Assembly (NCBI GenBank): GCA_016193395.1
Contig: JACPSH010000053.1
Coordinates: forward strand, 1-64,000
Direction of reading: 5' to 3'
Length of the DNA stretch: 64,000 bases
Source of the DNA: Gammaproteobacteria bacterium
GTDB lineage: Bacteria > Pseudomonadota > Gammaproteobacteria > Eutrophobiales > Eutrophobiaceae
In this document: positions 1 through 7,436 of the stretch, piece after piece
Numbering within the stretch: the first letter of the stretch is position 1
How the letters are laid out: the number at the start of each line of letters is the position of its first letter
Notes under the pieces: model-generated
Told to the model about the DNA's origin: nothing
Seen by the model: only the letters and a program-made list of their open reading frames with translations
Database searches by the model: none
Made by a program: the position numbers and the translations under genes

Positions 1-1
1 G

Positions 2-454
2 CGTATCGGCCAGATCGCGAACTTCCGCGTCGGCGGTTTCGGCGACCGCCGCTTCGAAGGCCGGGTGGAGCGGATCAACCCGATGACCGATACCGGCTCG
101 CGTTCGGTCATGCTTTACCTGTCGGTGGACAATCCCGACGGAGTACTCAAGGGCGGCATGTTCGCGCAGGGCGAACTGATCCTGAACGAGACCGCGCCGG
201 TGCCGGCGATCCCGCTGAGCGCGGTACACATCCAGGCCGGGCTGCCCTACGTGTTTGTGATCGACGGCGCAAAGATTGCGCGCCGCCCGGTGAAGCTGGG
301 GCTGCGCTCGGAGGAACAGAACCTGGTCGAAGTGCGCGAGGGCCTCGAGACCGGCGTGCACGTGGTGTCCGCGAGGATCGACACGCTGAAGGAGGGCTCC
401 CCGGTGGTCGTCACCGCGGCCGCGGCGGACGTCGCCACATCCGGTAGCCGCTAA
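2..454 (+). CDS. RND efflux periplasmic adaptor (HlyD/MFP family), C-terminal part
   Basis: The reading frame is already open at the left edge and ends at a TAA 19 bp before the RND permease gene. About 150 C-terminal residues of a membrane fusion protein are present: the beta-barrel segment (GRVERINPMTDTGSRS, then a run ending KGGMFAQGEL) and the membrane-proximal domain (VPAIPLSAV, EEQNLVEVREGL). Such adaptors bridge the inner-membrane RND pump and an outer-membrane channel in the periplasm. The N-terminal lipoyl and hairpin domains lie outside the window. Position directly before an HAE1-type pump makes the family call firm; the substrate is unknown. Confidence 0.9.
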   Translation, partial: RIGQIANFRVGGFGDRRFEGRVERINPMTDTGSRSVMLYLSVDNPDGVLKGGMFAQGELILNETAPVPAIPLSAVHIQAGLPYVFVIDGAKIARRPVKLGLRSEEQNLVEVREGLETGVHVVSARIDTLKEGSPVVVTAAAADVATSGSR

Positions 455-473
455 ACCGGTCGGAATAGCCGCC

Positions 474-3400
474 ATGTGGATCACCCGAACCAGCATCAAC
501 CAGCCGGTGTTCACCACGATGGTGATGCTGGGGCTGCTGGTGCTCGGCGTCTTCTCCTACGTCCTCCTGCCGGTCGAGCAGATGCCGGACGTGTCCAACC
601 CGTACGTTTTTGTCGAAATCAGATATCCGGGCGCGCCGCCGGAGGCGATCGAGTCCGACGTGATCAAGCCGATCGAGAACGTCGTCAACACCGTGGACGG
701 CGTGAAACGCATCTATTCGACGATGCGCGAAGGCTACGGCATAGTCCAGATCGAATTCCGGCTGGATGCCGACATCGGCATCGGCGCGCAGGAAGTGCGC
801 GACAAAGTGGCCCTCGTGCGGCCGGCGTTTCCGCGCGAGGTCAAGGATCCCTTGATCTCCCGCTCAAATACCGATCCCAACCAGGAGCCGATCCTGAACC
901 TCGCGGTCTACTCGGACTCCCTCGGTCTGCGCGAGGTGTCGACCTTGACCGACCAGGTCATCGTCAAGCGCCTGCAGAACGTCGCGGGCGTCGGCAGCGT
1001 GCAGGTCAGCGGCGCGGTCGTGCGGCAGATTCAGGTCCACCTGCGGCCAGTGCAGATGCAGAGCTACGGCATCGGCGTCAACCAGGTCGTGCAGGCCATC
1101 CAGGGCGCCAACCAGGACCTGCCGGCCGGCAGCATCGCCGCCGGCAACCTCGAGCAACTGGTCCGCGTCGAGGGCCGCATCAAGGACCCGGCGCAGTTCG
1201 GCCGCATCATCGTCGCGACGCGCGGCGGCCCGGTATACCTGCAACAAGGCGGCGTGCCGGTTTACCTTGACCAGGTCGCGGACGTGATCGACGGCGAGGC
1301 CGAAGAGACCTCTATCGCCCGCGTCGACGGCAAGCGTTCGGTGGGCCTGCGAATCTTCAAGGTGCAGAACGCCAACATCGTCGCGACCGGCGAAGGCGTC
1401 GGGGCGGCGATCGAGGATCTGAAAGCCCGCCTGCCGGCCGACGTCCACATCAAGACCATCTATTCCAACTCGGACTGGATCAAGGGATCCCTCGACCGGG
1501 TCAAGCTGACGATTTTCGAAGGCGCGCTGCTCACGGTCTTCATCGTCTTCCTGTTCCTGCATTCCTGGCGTTCGACCATCATTACGGGCCTGACCCTGCC
1601 GATCTCGGTGATCGCCACCTTTGTCGCCCTGCACGCGTTCGGCTTCACGCTGAACTTCATCACGCTGATGGCGCTGTCCTTGTGCATCGGCCTGCTCATC
1701 GACGATGCGATCGTCGTCCGCGAGAACATCGTGCGCCACCTCGGGATGGGAAAGACCCACATGCAGGCGGCGCGCGAAGCCACCGAGGAGATCGGTCTCG
1801 CGGTCATGGCGACCACCTTCGCTATAGTCGCGGTGTTCGTGCCGGTCGCTTTCATGAGCGGCATCATCGGCCGCTACTTCTTCCAGTTCGGCATTACCGT
1901 CACCGTGGCCGTGCTGGTGTCGCTGTTCGTGAGCTTCACGCTCGATCCGATGTTGTCCTCGGTGTGGCGCGATCCGGCCAGGGATCGTTTCAAATACGCG
2001 CCGTGGCTCGGCCGCGTGATGGAACGCATCGAGGGCGGCGTGGAATGGATGCATGAGATCTATGGACGGCTGCTCGGCTGGGGCCTCATGGATCGGCGCC
2101 GGCGCGCCTGGCTGCCGGTGTTCGGCATCGTCCACGCGCTCCGCACGCGCAACTGGCGCGAGATCGGCACCCTCAGCAACCGCGGCATCGTGCTCTGGGT
2201 TGCGGCCGCGGCCTTCTTCGGCAGCTTCCTTCTCGTGCCGCTGATCGGCACGGAATTCCTGCCGGAGACCGACGACGGGTTCATTTCGCTCCGCATCAAC
2301 ACGCCGCTCGGCTCCAGCCTCGAGTACACCGACGCCAAGGCGCGCCAGGTCGAGGAAGCGCTCAAGGCTTTCCCCGAGATCAAGACCATCGACACCGAGG
2401 TCGGCAGCGACGAGGGCAAGAACTACGCGCGCATCAATATGCCGCTGAGCGATCCCGGAGAGACCCGTCGCCGCTCGCAGGAAGAACTGGAAGAGGCGAT
2501 GCGGGCGCGCATCTCGAAGATCGCCGGCATCGAGCTGGCCGTGGGCTGGGACCGGCCGATCTTCATCTCGATCCTCGGTCCGGAGTACGAAAAGCTGGTC
2601 GCGATCTCACAGGACCTGATGCAGCAGATCGCGAAGATCCCGGGCATCGCCGACCTGGAGAGCAGCGAGAAGGGCTCCAATCCGACCATCTCGATCCGCA
2701 TCAACAACGACCTGGCGAACGACCTGGGCCTGACCATCGCCGGCATCGGCAACGCGCTGCGGCCGCTTATCGCCGGCGACCAGATCAGCCATTGGCTCGG
2801 GCCGGACAACCACGACTACGATGTCGTCGTGCAGTTGCCGAAGAGCGGCCGCCGCTTTGCCTCCGACCTGGGCGATCTTTACCTCGCGAGCAACCGGCTG
2901 AACGCCGACGGCTCGCCGCTGCTGGTGCCGCTGCGCCAGGTCGTGGAGTTCGTCGAAACCGGTACGGCGGTGCAGCTCAAACGCTTGAACCTGGAGCACC
3001 GCGTATCGCTCTACGCCGGCGCCGAAGGCCGTGCCGCCGGCGACGTCGGCAGCGACGTGGAGAAACTGATGGACGCCTACAAGCTGCCGCAGGGATACCG
3101 CTTCGACGTGGCCGGAGCACAGCAGGACATGAACGAATCCTTCGCCGCGGCAATGGCGGCGCTCGGACTCGCGGTGATCTTCATCTACCTGATCCTGGCC
3201 TCGCAGTTCGGCAGCTTCCTGCAGCCGATCGCGATTATGGCCTCGCTGCCCTTGTCGCTGGCCGGCGTGTTTCTCGCGCTGCTGATCACGCGCACCACGT
3301 TGAATCTATTCTCGATGATCGGCTTCATCATGTTGATGGGGCTGGTTACCAAGAACGCGATCCTGCTGGTGGACTTCGCCAACCATGGCCTGCGCGCGGG

Positions 3401-3737
3401 CAAACCGCTGCGCCAGTCCCTGCTCGACGCCGGCCAGGTGCGCCTGCGGCCGATCCTGATGACGACCTCGGCGATGATATTCGGCATGCTGCCGATGGCA
3501 ATCGGCATGGGCAACGGCGGCGAGCTGATGGCGCCGATGGGGCGCGCGGTGATCGGCGGCATCATCACCTCCACGCTGCTGACGCTGGTGGTCGTGCCGG
3601 TGCTGTTCACCTTCCTGCACGCGCTTGGCAATTGGGCGAAGGCCCACCTCTTCCACGACCAGGCCGAGGAAGCCGGGAAGACAGAGGGCGGCGGGCTGGC
3701 CGCTAAAGGCGTGATGCGCTACCGCGAAGATGATTGA
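474..3737 (+). CDS. RND efflux permease, HAE1/AcrB-like superfamily
   Basis: A 1087-residue inner-membrane proton-driven exporter. The N-terminus (MWITRTSINQPVFTTMV) is the usual first helix of HAE1 pumps; two large periplasmic porter halves follow, with membrane bundles around residues 350-520 and 880-1050. The fourth-helix region contains LCIGLLIDDAIVVREN, the family signature with the paired Asp residues of proton relay; the second half has GLVTKNAILLVDFAN. Length is normal for an intact pump. It is co-directional with and 19 bp from the adaptor gene, so the two form an operon; no outer-membrane channel gene follows. Substrate (drugs, lipids, metals) cannot be told from sequence, but residues typical of metal (CusA/CzcA) pumps were not evident. 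Confidence 0.95.
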   Translation: MWITRTSINQPVFTTMVMLGLLVLGVFSYVLLPVEQMPDVSNPYVFVEIRYPGAPPEAIESDVIKPIENVVNTVDGVKRIYSTMREGYGIVQIEFRLDADIGIGAQEVRDKVALVRPAFPREVKDPLISRSNTDPNQEPILNLAVYSDSLGLREVSTLTDQVIVKRLQNVAGVGSVQVSGAVVRQIQVHLRPVQMQSYGIGVNQVVQAIQGANQDLPAGSIAAGNLEQLVRVEGRIKDPAQFGRIIVATRGGPVYLQQGGVPVYLDQVADVIDGEAEETSIARVDGKRSVGLRIFKVQNANIVATGEGVGAAIEDLKARLPADVHIKTIYSNSDWIKGSLDRVKLTIFEGALLTVFIVFLFLHSWRSTIITGLTLPISVIATFVALHAFGFTLNFITLMALSLCIGLLIDDAIVVRENIVRHLGMGKTHMQAAREATEEIGLAVMATTFAIVAVFVPVAFMSGIIGRYFFQFGITVTVAVLVSLFVSFTLDPMLSSVWRDPARDRFKYAPWLGRVMERIEGGVEWMHEIYGRLLGWGLMDRRRRAWLPVFGIVHALRTRNWREIGTLSNRGIVLWVAAAAFFGSFLLVPLIGTEFLPETDDGFISLRINTPLGSSLEYTDAKARQVEEALKAFPEIKTIDTEVGSDEGKNYARINMPLSDPGETRRRSQEELEEAMRARISKIAGIELAVGWDRPIFISILGPEYEKLVAISQDLMQQIAKIPGIADLESSEKGSNPTISIRINNDLANDLGLTIAGIGNALRPLIAGDQISHWLGPDNHDYDVVVQLPKSGRRFASDLGDLYLASNRLNADGSPLLVPLRQVVEFVETGTAVQLKRLNLEHRVSLYAGAEGRAAGDVGSDVEKLMDAYKLPQGYRFDVAGAQQDMNESFAAAMAALGLAVIFIYLILASQFGSFLQPIAIMASLPLSLAGVFLALLITRTTLNLFSMIGFIMLMGLVTKNAILLVDFANHGLRAGKPLRQSLLDAGQVRLRPILMTTSAMIFGMLPMAIGMGNGGELMAPMGRAVIGGIITSTLLTLVVVPVLFTFLHALGNWAKAHLFHDQAEEAGKTEGGGLAAKGVMRYREDD

Positions 3738-3848
3738 TTGGTCTTCTTGCGACGCGCCAGCGTGGCCGACACCTCATTCGTCGCCGGGCATGCGCCTGAA
3801 TGGTCTCTTTGAAATCCCGTTTTGCTTGCATGCTGGCCAATCAGAAAG

Positions 3849-4202
3849 TCAGATAGCAGCGAGCCTTTCAACTGTGTCCGGGAATCGCTTGACCAGGTTA
3901 ATCAACAACGCGGCCTGCGCATTTGGTTTTGCCCGACCCTGCTCCCAGTTCTCCAATGTTCGGACATTGGTACGAAGATAGATAGCGAACAGTGCCCGTG
4001 AAAGCTTCAAATGCTGCCGAACACGTACAAGATCCTTGGGGGTGACCTCTGGTGCAGGTTTGAATTCCACGGCGTGGGTACGCAATGTGCGCTTCCCCTG
4101 GCGCGCCTCCGCCAGTGCCGTCATGCCCTCGCTTAACTCCGCGAACAGATCGCGCTTGGCTGCCGGTTTTGGTTTGGCCTTGGCTCGTACCGTTGCTTTC
4201 AT
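3849..4202 (-). CDS. Helix-turn-helix antitoxin of a HigBA/RelE-type toxin-antitoxin pair
   Basis: A 117-residue basic protein. The N-terminal third is rich in Lys/Ala and probably contacts the toxin; residues about 50-115 form an HTH_3/XRE-like DNA-binding domain (TPKDLVRVRQHLKLSRALFA, then LENWEQGRAKPN). The start ATG overlaps the stop of the upstream toxin gene by 4 bp (ATGA), giving a toxin-first order as in HigBA and NadS-type pairs. Such antitoxins neutralise the mRNA interferase and repress their own promoter; two tandem palindromic operators upstream of the toxin are the likely target. Function inferred from family and context. Confidence 0.85.
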   Translation of the reverse strand: MKATVRAKAKPKPAAKRDLFAELSEGMTALAEARQGKRTLRTHAVEFKPAPEVTPKDLVRVRQHLKLSRALFAIYLRTNVRTLENWEQGRAKPNAQAALLINLVKRFPDTVERLAAI

Positions 4203-4543
4203 TTCATACTCCTCGATTCAAGTTCCGCCTTGATCATAGTCTTCAGTGCCTTGCGCTGCTGCGGTGTCAGATCGGACATTTCATCCTTGTTGTACACTGC
4301 AAAAAGCCAGAACTGAAGCCCGGCTTCCCACCAGTAGTAGATCACACGAAGGCCGCCGCGTTTCCCCTTGCCACGTCGCGCATCGGCAAATCGGACCTTA
4401 CGCAGGCCGCCTGTACCTTCGATCACCTCTCCGGCTTCGGGGTCCTCCATCAGAGCACGCTGCAGTTCCCGGAACGCCGCGTCTTCCATATATTTGGCCC
4501 GGTAACGCTCGAAGGCCGGCAGCTCGACAAAGACTGCCTTCAC
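4199..4543 (-). CDS. RelE/HigB-like mRNA interferase toxin
   Basis: A 114-residue toxin of the RelE/ParE fold. Recognisable are ELPAFERYRAKYM at the N-terminus, the basic central strand GKGKRGGLRVIYYWW, LFAVYNKDEMSDLTPQQRKA near the end and a Lys/Glu-rich terminal helix, all typical of the HigB-2-like group that pairs with an HTH antitoxin. It would cleave translated mRNA when free. The initiation codon is GTG at 4541-4543; family members start with the same MKAVF residues, so this start is well supported. A TATAAT hexamer lies only 6 bp upstream, so the transcript may be leaderless. Confidence 0.88.
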   Translation of the reverse strand: MKAVFVELPAFERYRAKYMEDAAFRELQRALMEDPEAGEVIEGTGGLRKVRFADARRGKGKRGGLRVIYYWWEAGLQFWLFAVYNKDEMSDLTPQQRKALKTMIKAELESRSMK

Positions 4544-4549
4544 GTGTGA

Positions 4550-4586
4550 ATTATACGCAAGCCACGTATATACGCAAGTTGCGTAT
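4550..4586 (-). promoter_or_regulatory. Toxin-antitoxin promoter with tandem 17-bp palindromic operators
   Basis: On the minus strand a perfect -10 hexamer TATAAT occupies 4550-4555. Directly upstream are two abutting 17-bp units, 4553-4569 and 4570-4586. The second is a perfect palindrome, ATACGCAA-G-TTGCGTAT; the first differs from it at three positions, all in its right half-site. The units cover the region where the -35 element would sit. Binding by the HTH antitoxin would block RNA polymerase, the normal autoregulation of such pairs. Binding is inferred; the repeats are seen directly. Confidence 0.75.
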
Positions 4587-4639
4587 GATACCCTGGAAGC
4601 ATCGGGACAGTCTGAAGGTTGCCCTCAACTCCACGTAAC

Positions 4640-4778
4640 CTACCCCTTTTGGGGGATATACAGGTCGGCAGGTGTGCCTTCGTAAGCCTCTGCCGCGAAC
4701 GCAACGGTCTCAGAGAGGTTCGGATGCGGATGTACAGTGAGACCGATGTCGGTGCCGAGGATGCAGTGGGTCTCCTCA
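4640..4778 (-). pseudogene. Decayed 3' fragment of lpdA (dihydrolipoamide dehydrogenase)
   Basis: Read on the minus strand this stretch encodes EETHCILGTDIGLTVHPHP, then NLSETVAFAAEAYEGTPAD and LYIPQKG before a TAG stop. It matches the last about 70 residues of the intact LpdA encoded at 8459-9892 (DIGLTIHPHPTLSET, AAEAYEGTLTDLYIPKKT), but about 26 residues between ILG and DIGLT are missing, in frame. No start or upstream coding part exists: the fragment begins directly at the stop codon of vapC. It is a remnant of a second lpdA copy, cut on its 5' side, probably when the toxin-antitoxin module arrived. Confidence 0.85.
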
Positions 4779-4780
4779 GC

Positions 4781-5152
4781 TTATGCAGGTTCCACATAGG
4801 CCAGTTTGAGATCCGCGGCCGCCGCGCCGAGGCGCTTATCCCGCGTCCACAATCGCGCGGTACCGGCCAGGACCACCGATGCCAGCAGATGGATGTCGAT
4901 GTGTCCCAGGCCCTGGCCCATCAGGGCGCGCCGCTCGATGAAATCCAACGCCTCGGTGTCGGTCGCCACCGGAGCTGCAGGGATTTCGCCCAGCAGTCGA
5001 AGTACTTCACGGCGGTTCTTCAGATTACCGCAGGCCAATTCCCCGATAACAAACGGGTGCGTCAGCACCTGCCCCTGATCCAGCGCCGCGGATAGCGAAG
5101 GCGCGCCTGTGCGCAGGTGATCGACCCAGACGGAAGTGTCTACCAGGATCAC
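4781..5152 (-). CDS. vapC: VapC-like PIN-domain ribonuclease toxin
   Basis: A 123-residue PIN-domain protein. The acidic Mg-binding residues are visible: Asp5 in ILVDTSVWVDHL, the Glu of IGELACG near residue 38, Asp in GHIDIHLLA near 85 and Asp in LWTRDKRL near 103. Free VapC toxins cut specific tRNAs or rRNA. The gene follows vapB with a 4-bp ATGA overlap, which fixes the start. Its stop codon abuts the lpdA remnant, so the right edge of an insertion or deletion probably lies here. The fold is certain; the RNA target is unknown. Confidence 0.92.
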   Translation of the reverse strand: MILVDTSVWVDHLRTGAPSLSAALDQGQVLTHPFVIGELACGNLKNRREVLRLLGEIPAAPVATDTEALDFIERRALMGQGLGHIDIHLLASVVLAGTARLWTRDKRLGAAAADLKLAYVEPA

Positions 5153-5346
5153 GCGGCCCGGGAACGGCGCCGTGGTGTGGATTGCAGCCGGGGCTCGCTG
5201 CCGCCAAGACGGGCGAGACGCCGCGCGCTTTCGCGCTCGATGAGCGCCTTGAGTCCTTCGTGGATGAGGGTCGTGCGCTCTTTCATGCCGGTGATGCGCT
5301 GCGCTTCGGCCAGGAGCCTGTCATCCAGATTGATAGTCGTACGCAT
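5149..5346 (-). CDS. vapB: VapB-like ribbon-helix-helix antitoxin
   Basis: A 65-residue protein beginning MRTTINLDDRLLAEAQRITG, the classic beta strand plus helix of type II VapB/RHH antitoxins that begin with an N-terminal DNA-binding ribbon; the following TTLIHEGLKALIERE completes the second helix. The basic C-terminal tail (RLQSTPRRRSR) would bind and inhibit VapC. It overlaps vapC by 4 bp and is preceded by a cluster of short palindromes that probably serve as its operator. Confidence 0.9.
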   Translation of the reverse strand: MRTTINLDDRLLAEAQRITGMKERTTLIHEGLKALIERESARRLARLGGSEPRLQSTPRRRSRAA

Positions 5347-5364
5347 GTTGGGTCCTCTCGTTCG

Positions 5365-5408
5365 GATGCATCAAGTATACATCATATGATGCCTGTGCTG
5401 ATGCATCA
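5365..5408. promoter_or_regulatory. Palindromic operator array upstream of vapBC
   Basis: Three palindromes lie 18-62 bp upstream of the vapB start: GATGCATC (5365-5372), the perfect 12-mer CATCATATGATG (5380-5391) and TGATGCATCA (5399-5408). The two outer sites share GATGCATC. On the minus strand TATACT (5374-5379) could be the -10 hexamer, lying between the first two sites. The arrangement fits cooperative binding of VapB or VapBC dimers; binding is inferred. Confidence 0.6.
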
Positions 5409-5429
5409 TCCCTACACCCCAGGATCATA

Positions 5430-6323
5430 TCAGAGGTGCTCGCGAAACCAGTCGCGCGCCGCGCCGGCGGCGGCATCGAAGTCCTCGATATAGGCGGCAA
5501 AATGACCGCCGTGGAGCAGCACCAGTTTCTTCGGCTCCAGTGCCTTCTCATACGCCGCCAGCGACACGTCCGGTGGGCACAGTCGATCGGCGGTGTCCAC
5601 AATCATCAGGAACGGCGTGGGGCTGACGTGATGGAGGTACATTTCGGCTTCGTACTCTCCCGCCAGCTCCACTGAGCGCAGCGTGACTTCATTGCGCCAG
5701 TTCGGCGCGCGTTGCCGCGCGGTCTCGCTGAACCAATGCCAGGCGTCCGGCGTGGACAATACGCAGGGCGCGTTGGGATCTTCCGAGACGATTGGAAACA
5801 TCGCGGGCGCCCGGCCGGCAAAGCGCGCGCTTCGGTCGGCATTGAAACCCCGTTGAACCGCGATCTGACCGTCGGGATTCACGGAACGCTGAAAGTTCTT
5901 GCGCACGTTCACCGCCGGGACCTGTGCGACGACACACTTGACGCGCCGGTCGCAGGCCGCGACCACGATGGCATGCGCCCCTGAATAGCTCGTGCCCCAC
6001 AATCCGACGCGCGCCGGATCGACTCCCGGCAGTGTCTGGGCGAAGGTAATGGCGTCGCGGCAGTCGCGGATCTGCTGCCACGGATCGATCTCCTGCCGCG
6101 GCGTGCCGTCGCTCGCTCCCAGGTTGCGGTGGTCGTAGACCAGCGCCGCGAGTCCAGCCTCGCTGAAGGCCTCCGCAAAGCGGTCCAGCCACATCTCCTT
6201 GACCGCGGAGAAGCCATGCGACATGACAACGACCGGTACGGCTCCGCGGACCCCGGACGGCGCGTAGTGCCATCCACGCAGCGTCACGCCGTCGGAGGTG
6301 TTGAACGCGACATCGGTTCGCAT
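5430..6323 (-). CDS. Alpha/beta hydrolase, dienelactone hydrolase/peptidase-like
   Basis: A 297-residue soluble alpha/beta hydrolase. After an N-terminal beta sheet (FNTSDGVTLRGWHYAP) comes the oxyanion strand VVVMSHGFSAVKEMWLD, then LVYDHRNLGASDG, and the nucleophile elbow GLWGTSYSGAHA with Ser near residue 112. The acid is probably in MIVDTADRLCPPD and the His in LLHGGHFAAY near residue 277. No signal peptide is seen. The family includes esterases, dienelactone hydrolases and Xaa-Pro peptidases; the substrate cannot be deduced. It is transcribed alone, divergently from the SDR gene. Confidence 0.88.
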   Translation of the reverse strand: MRTDVAFNTSDGVTLRGWHYAPSGVRGAVPVVVMSHGFSAVKEMWLDRFAEAFSEAGLAALVYDHRNLGASDGTPRQEIDPWQQIRDCRDAITFAQTLPGVDPARVGLWGTSYSGAHAIVVAACDRRVKCVVAQVPAVNVRKNFQRSVNPDGQIAVQRGFNADRSARFAGRAPAMFPIVSEDPNAPCVLSTPDAWHWFSETARQRAPNWRNEVTLRSVELAGEYEAEMYLHHVSPTPFLMIVDTADRLCPPDVSLAAYEKALEPKKLVLLHGGHFAAYIEDFDAAAGAARDWFREHL

Positions 6324-6442
6324 GAAGCCATTATTGCTCAGCGTGTGCCCGTTCAGAAGAATTCCCTATATTGGGATTGCCACTGGCGGGCTACATTATT
6401 CTGAGTGATATTTATCCCAAGCCAGCGTCGGAGGAACAGGCC

Positions 6443-7231
6443 ATGCAAACGACAAAACAGACGGCCCTCGTCACCGGCGCATCCAGCGGCCTCGGCGCGG
6501 AGTTCGCGCGGCTGCTGGCTGCCCGCGGCTGCGACCTGATCCTGGTCGCGCGCCGCGCCGCGAAGCTCGAGGAACTGGCCGTGGGCCTCAAATCGGCCCA
6601 TTCAATTAAGGTGGAGATCATCACACACGACCTCGGGCAGCCGCATGCCGCCGATGCCTTGTGGGCGAAGGTCGTGCAGGGCGGCCGCCCCGTGGACATC
6701 CTCATCAACAACGCGGGTATCGGGCTGGCGGGGGAATTCACCGGCATCGATGCGAAGGCCACGGAGGCGACGCTGGAACTCGACGTTGTTGCCCTCACGA
6801 TGCTCTGCCGGCATGCACTGCCGCCGATGCTGGAGCGAAAGCAGGGCCGCATCCTGAACGTGGCCTCGCTTACCGGTATGCAGGGCGGCGGGCCCGGCAT
6901 GGCGGTGTACTACGCCGCGAAGTCCTATGTGCTGTCCTTCACGCGCGGGCTGGCCCGGGAATTGCGCGGCTCCGGCGTGACCGCGACCGTGCTCTGCCCC
7001 GGCACGACGCGGACCGAGTTCGACACGGTTTCGGGTGCGGGCAAGCTGCGCCTGTTCCGGTGGCTGCCGCTCGCCGATGCACGCAAGGTTGCCGAGTCAG
7101 GGCTTAATGCGATGTTCGCCGGGCGTGCGGTGCACGTGCCGGGCCTGCTCAACAAGGTGCTTGCAGTGGCGGGCGAGCTGCCGCCGCGCTCGATCTCGGT
7201 GGAAGTGAACCGGTTCCTGCTGCGGTCGTAG
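6443..7231 (+). CDS. Short-chain dehydrogenase/reductase
   Basis: A 262-residue classical SDR oxidoreductase. The NAD(P)-binding motif is ALVTGASSGLGAEFARLLA; the Arg pair in LVARRAAKLEEL suggests NADP preference. NNAGIGL follows, then the active-site Ser in LNVASLTG and YYAAK with the catalytic Tyr and Lys. An open frame extends upstream to 6371, but the ATG at 6443 has a GGAGGA ribosome site 7 bp before it and gives the usual short N-terminus. Substrate unknown. The gene is followed by the stem-loop element. Confidence 0.9.
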   Translation: MQTTKQTALVTGASSGLGAEFARLLAARGCDLILVARRAAKLEELAVGLKSAHSIKVEIITHDLGQPHAADALWAKVVQGGRPVDILINNAGIGLAGEFTGIDAKATEATLELDVVALTMLCRHALPPMLERKQGRILNVASLTGMQGGGPGMAVYYAAKSYVLSFTRGLARELRGSGVTATVLCPGTTRTEFDTVSGAGKLRLFRWLPLADARKVAESGLNAMFAGRAVHVPGLLNKVLAVAGELPPRSISVEVNRFLLRS

Positions 7232-7277
7232 CCTCGGTCGATCTATTGTCGCCAAAGCTGCCGCGGCCGGGATCCTC

Positions 7278-7436
7278 TAAGGAAGCTCTGAACAAGTCCA
7301 TCCTGGACTTGTCAGAGCACGGAAAACGAAAAGTGTGATTTTCGTTTTCCTTCATTTTCCAATCGCTTAGGCGATTGGAAAATGGCCAACCGTCCATGGT
7401 TGGCGGGAACCTCTGCGGTTATTCAGAGGTTCCCTA
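7278..7436. repeat. MITE-like element of five consecutive stem-loops
   Basis: About 159 bp bounded by imperfect 18-bp inverted ends (7278-7295 and 7419-7436, 15 of 18 matching). Inside are back-to-back perfect or near-perfect hairpins: 7285-7318 (15-bp stem with one bulge), 7321-7350 (12 bp), 7354-7383 (13 bp), 7385-7404 (7 bp) and 7405-7434 (11 bp). No coding capacity. The dense folding and matching ends suggest a non-autonomous mobile repeat. Its right end supplies the TAG stop of the nitrilase gene. No second copy was seen in this window. Confidence 0.75.

Noticed and set aside
864-2135. 423-codon open frame opposite the RND permease
   Set aside because: Antisense to a clear pump gene; Asp/His/Arg-rich composition typical of a shadow frame.
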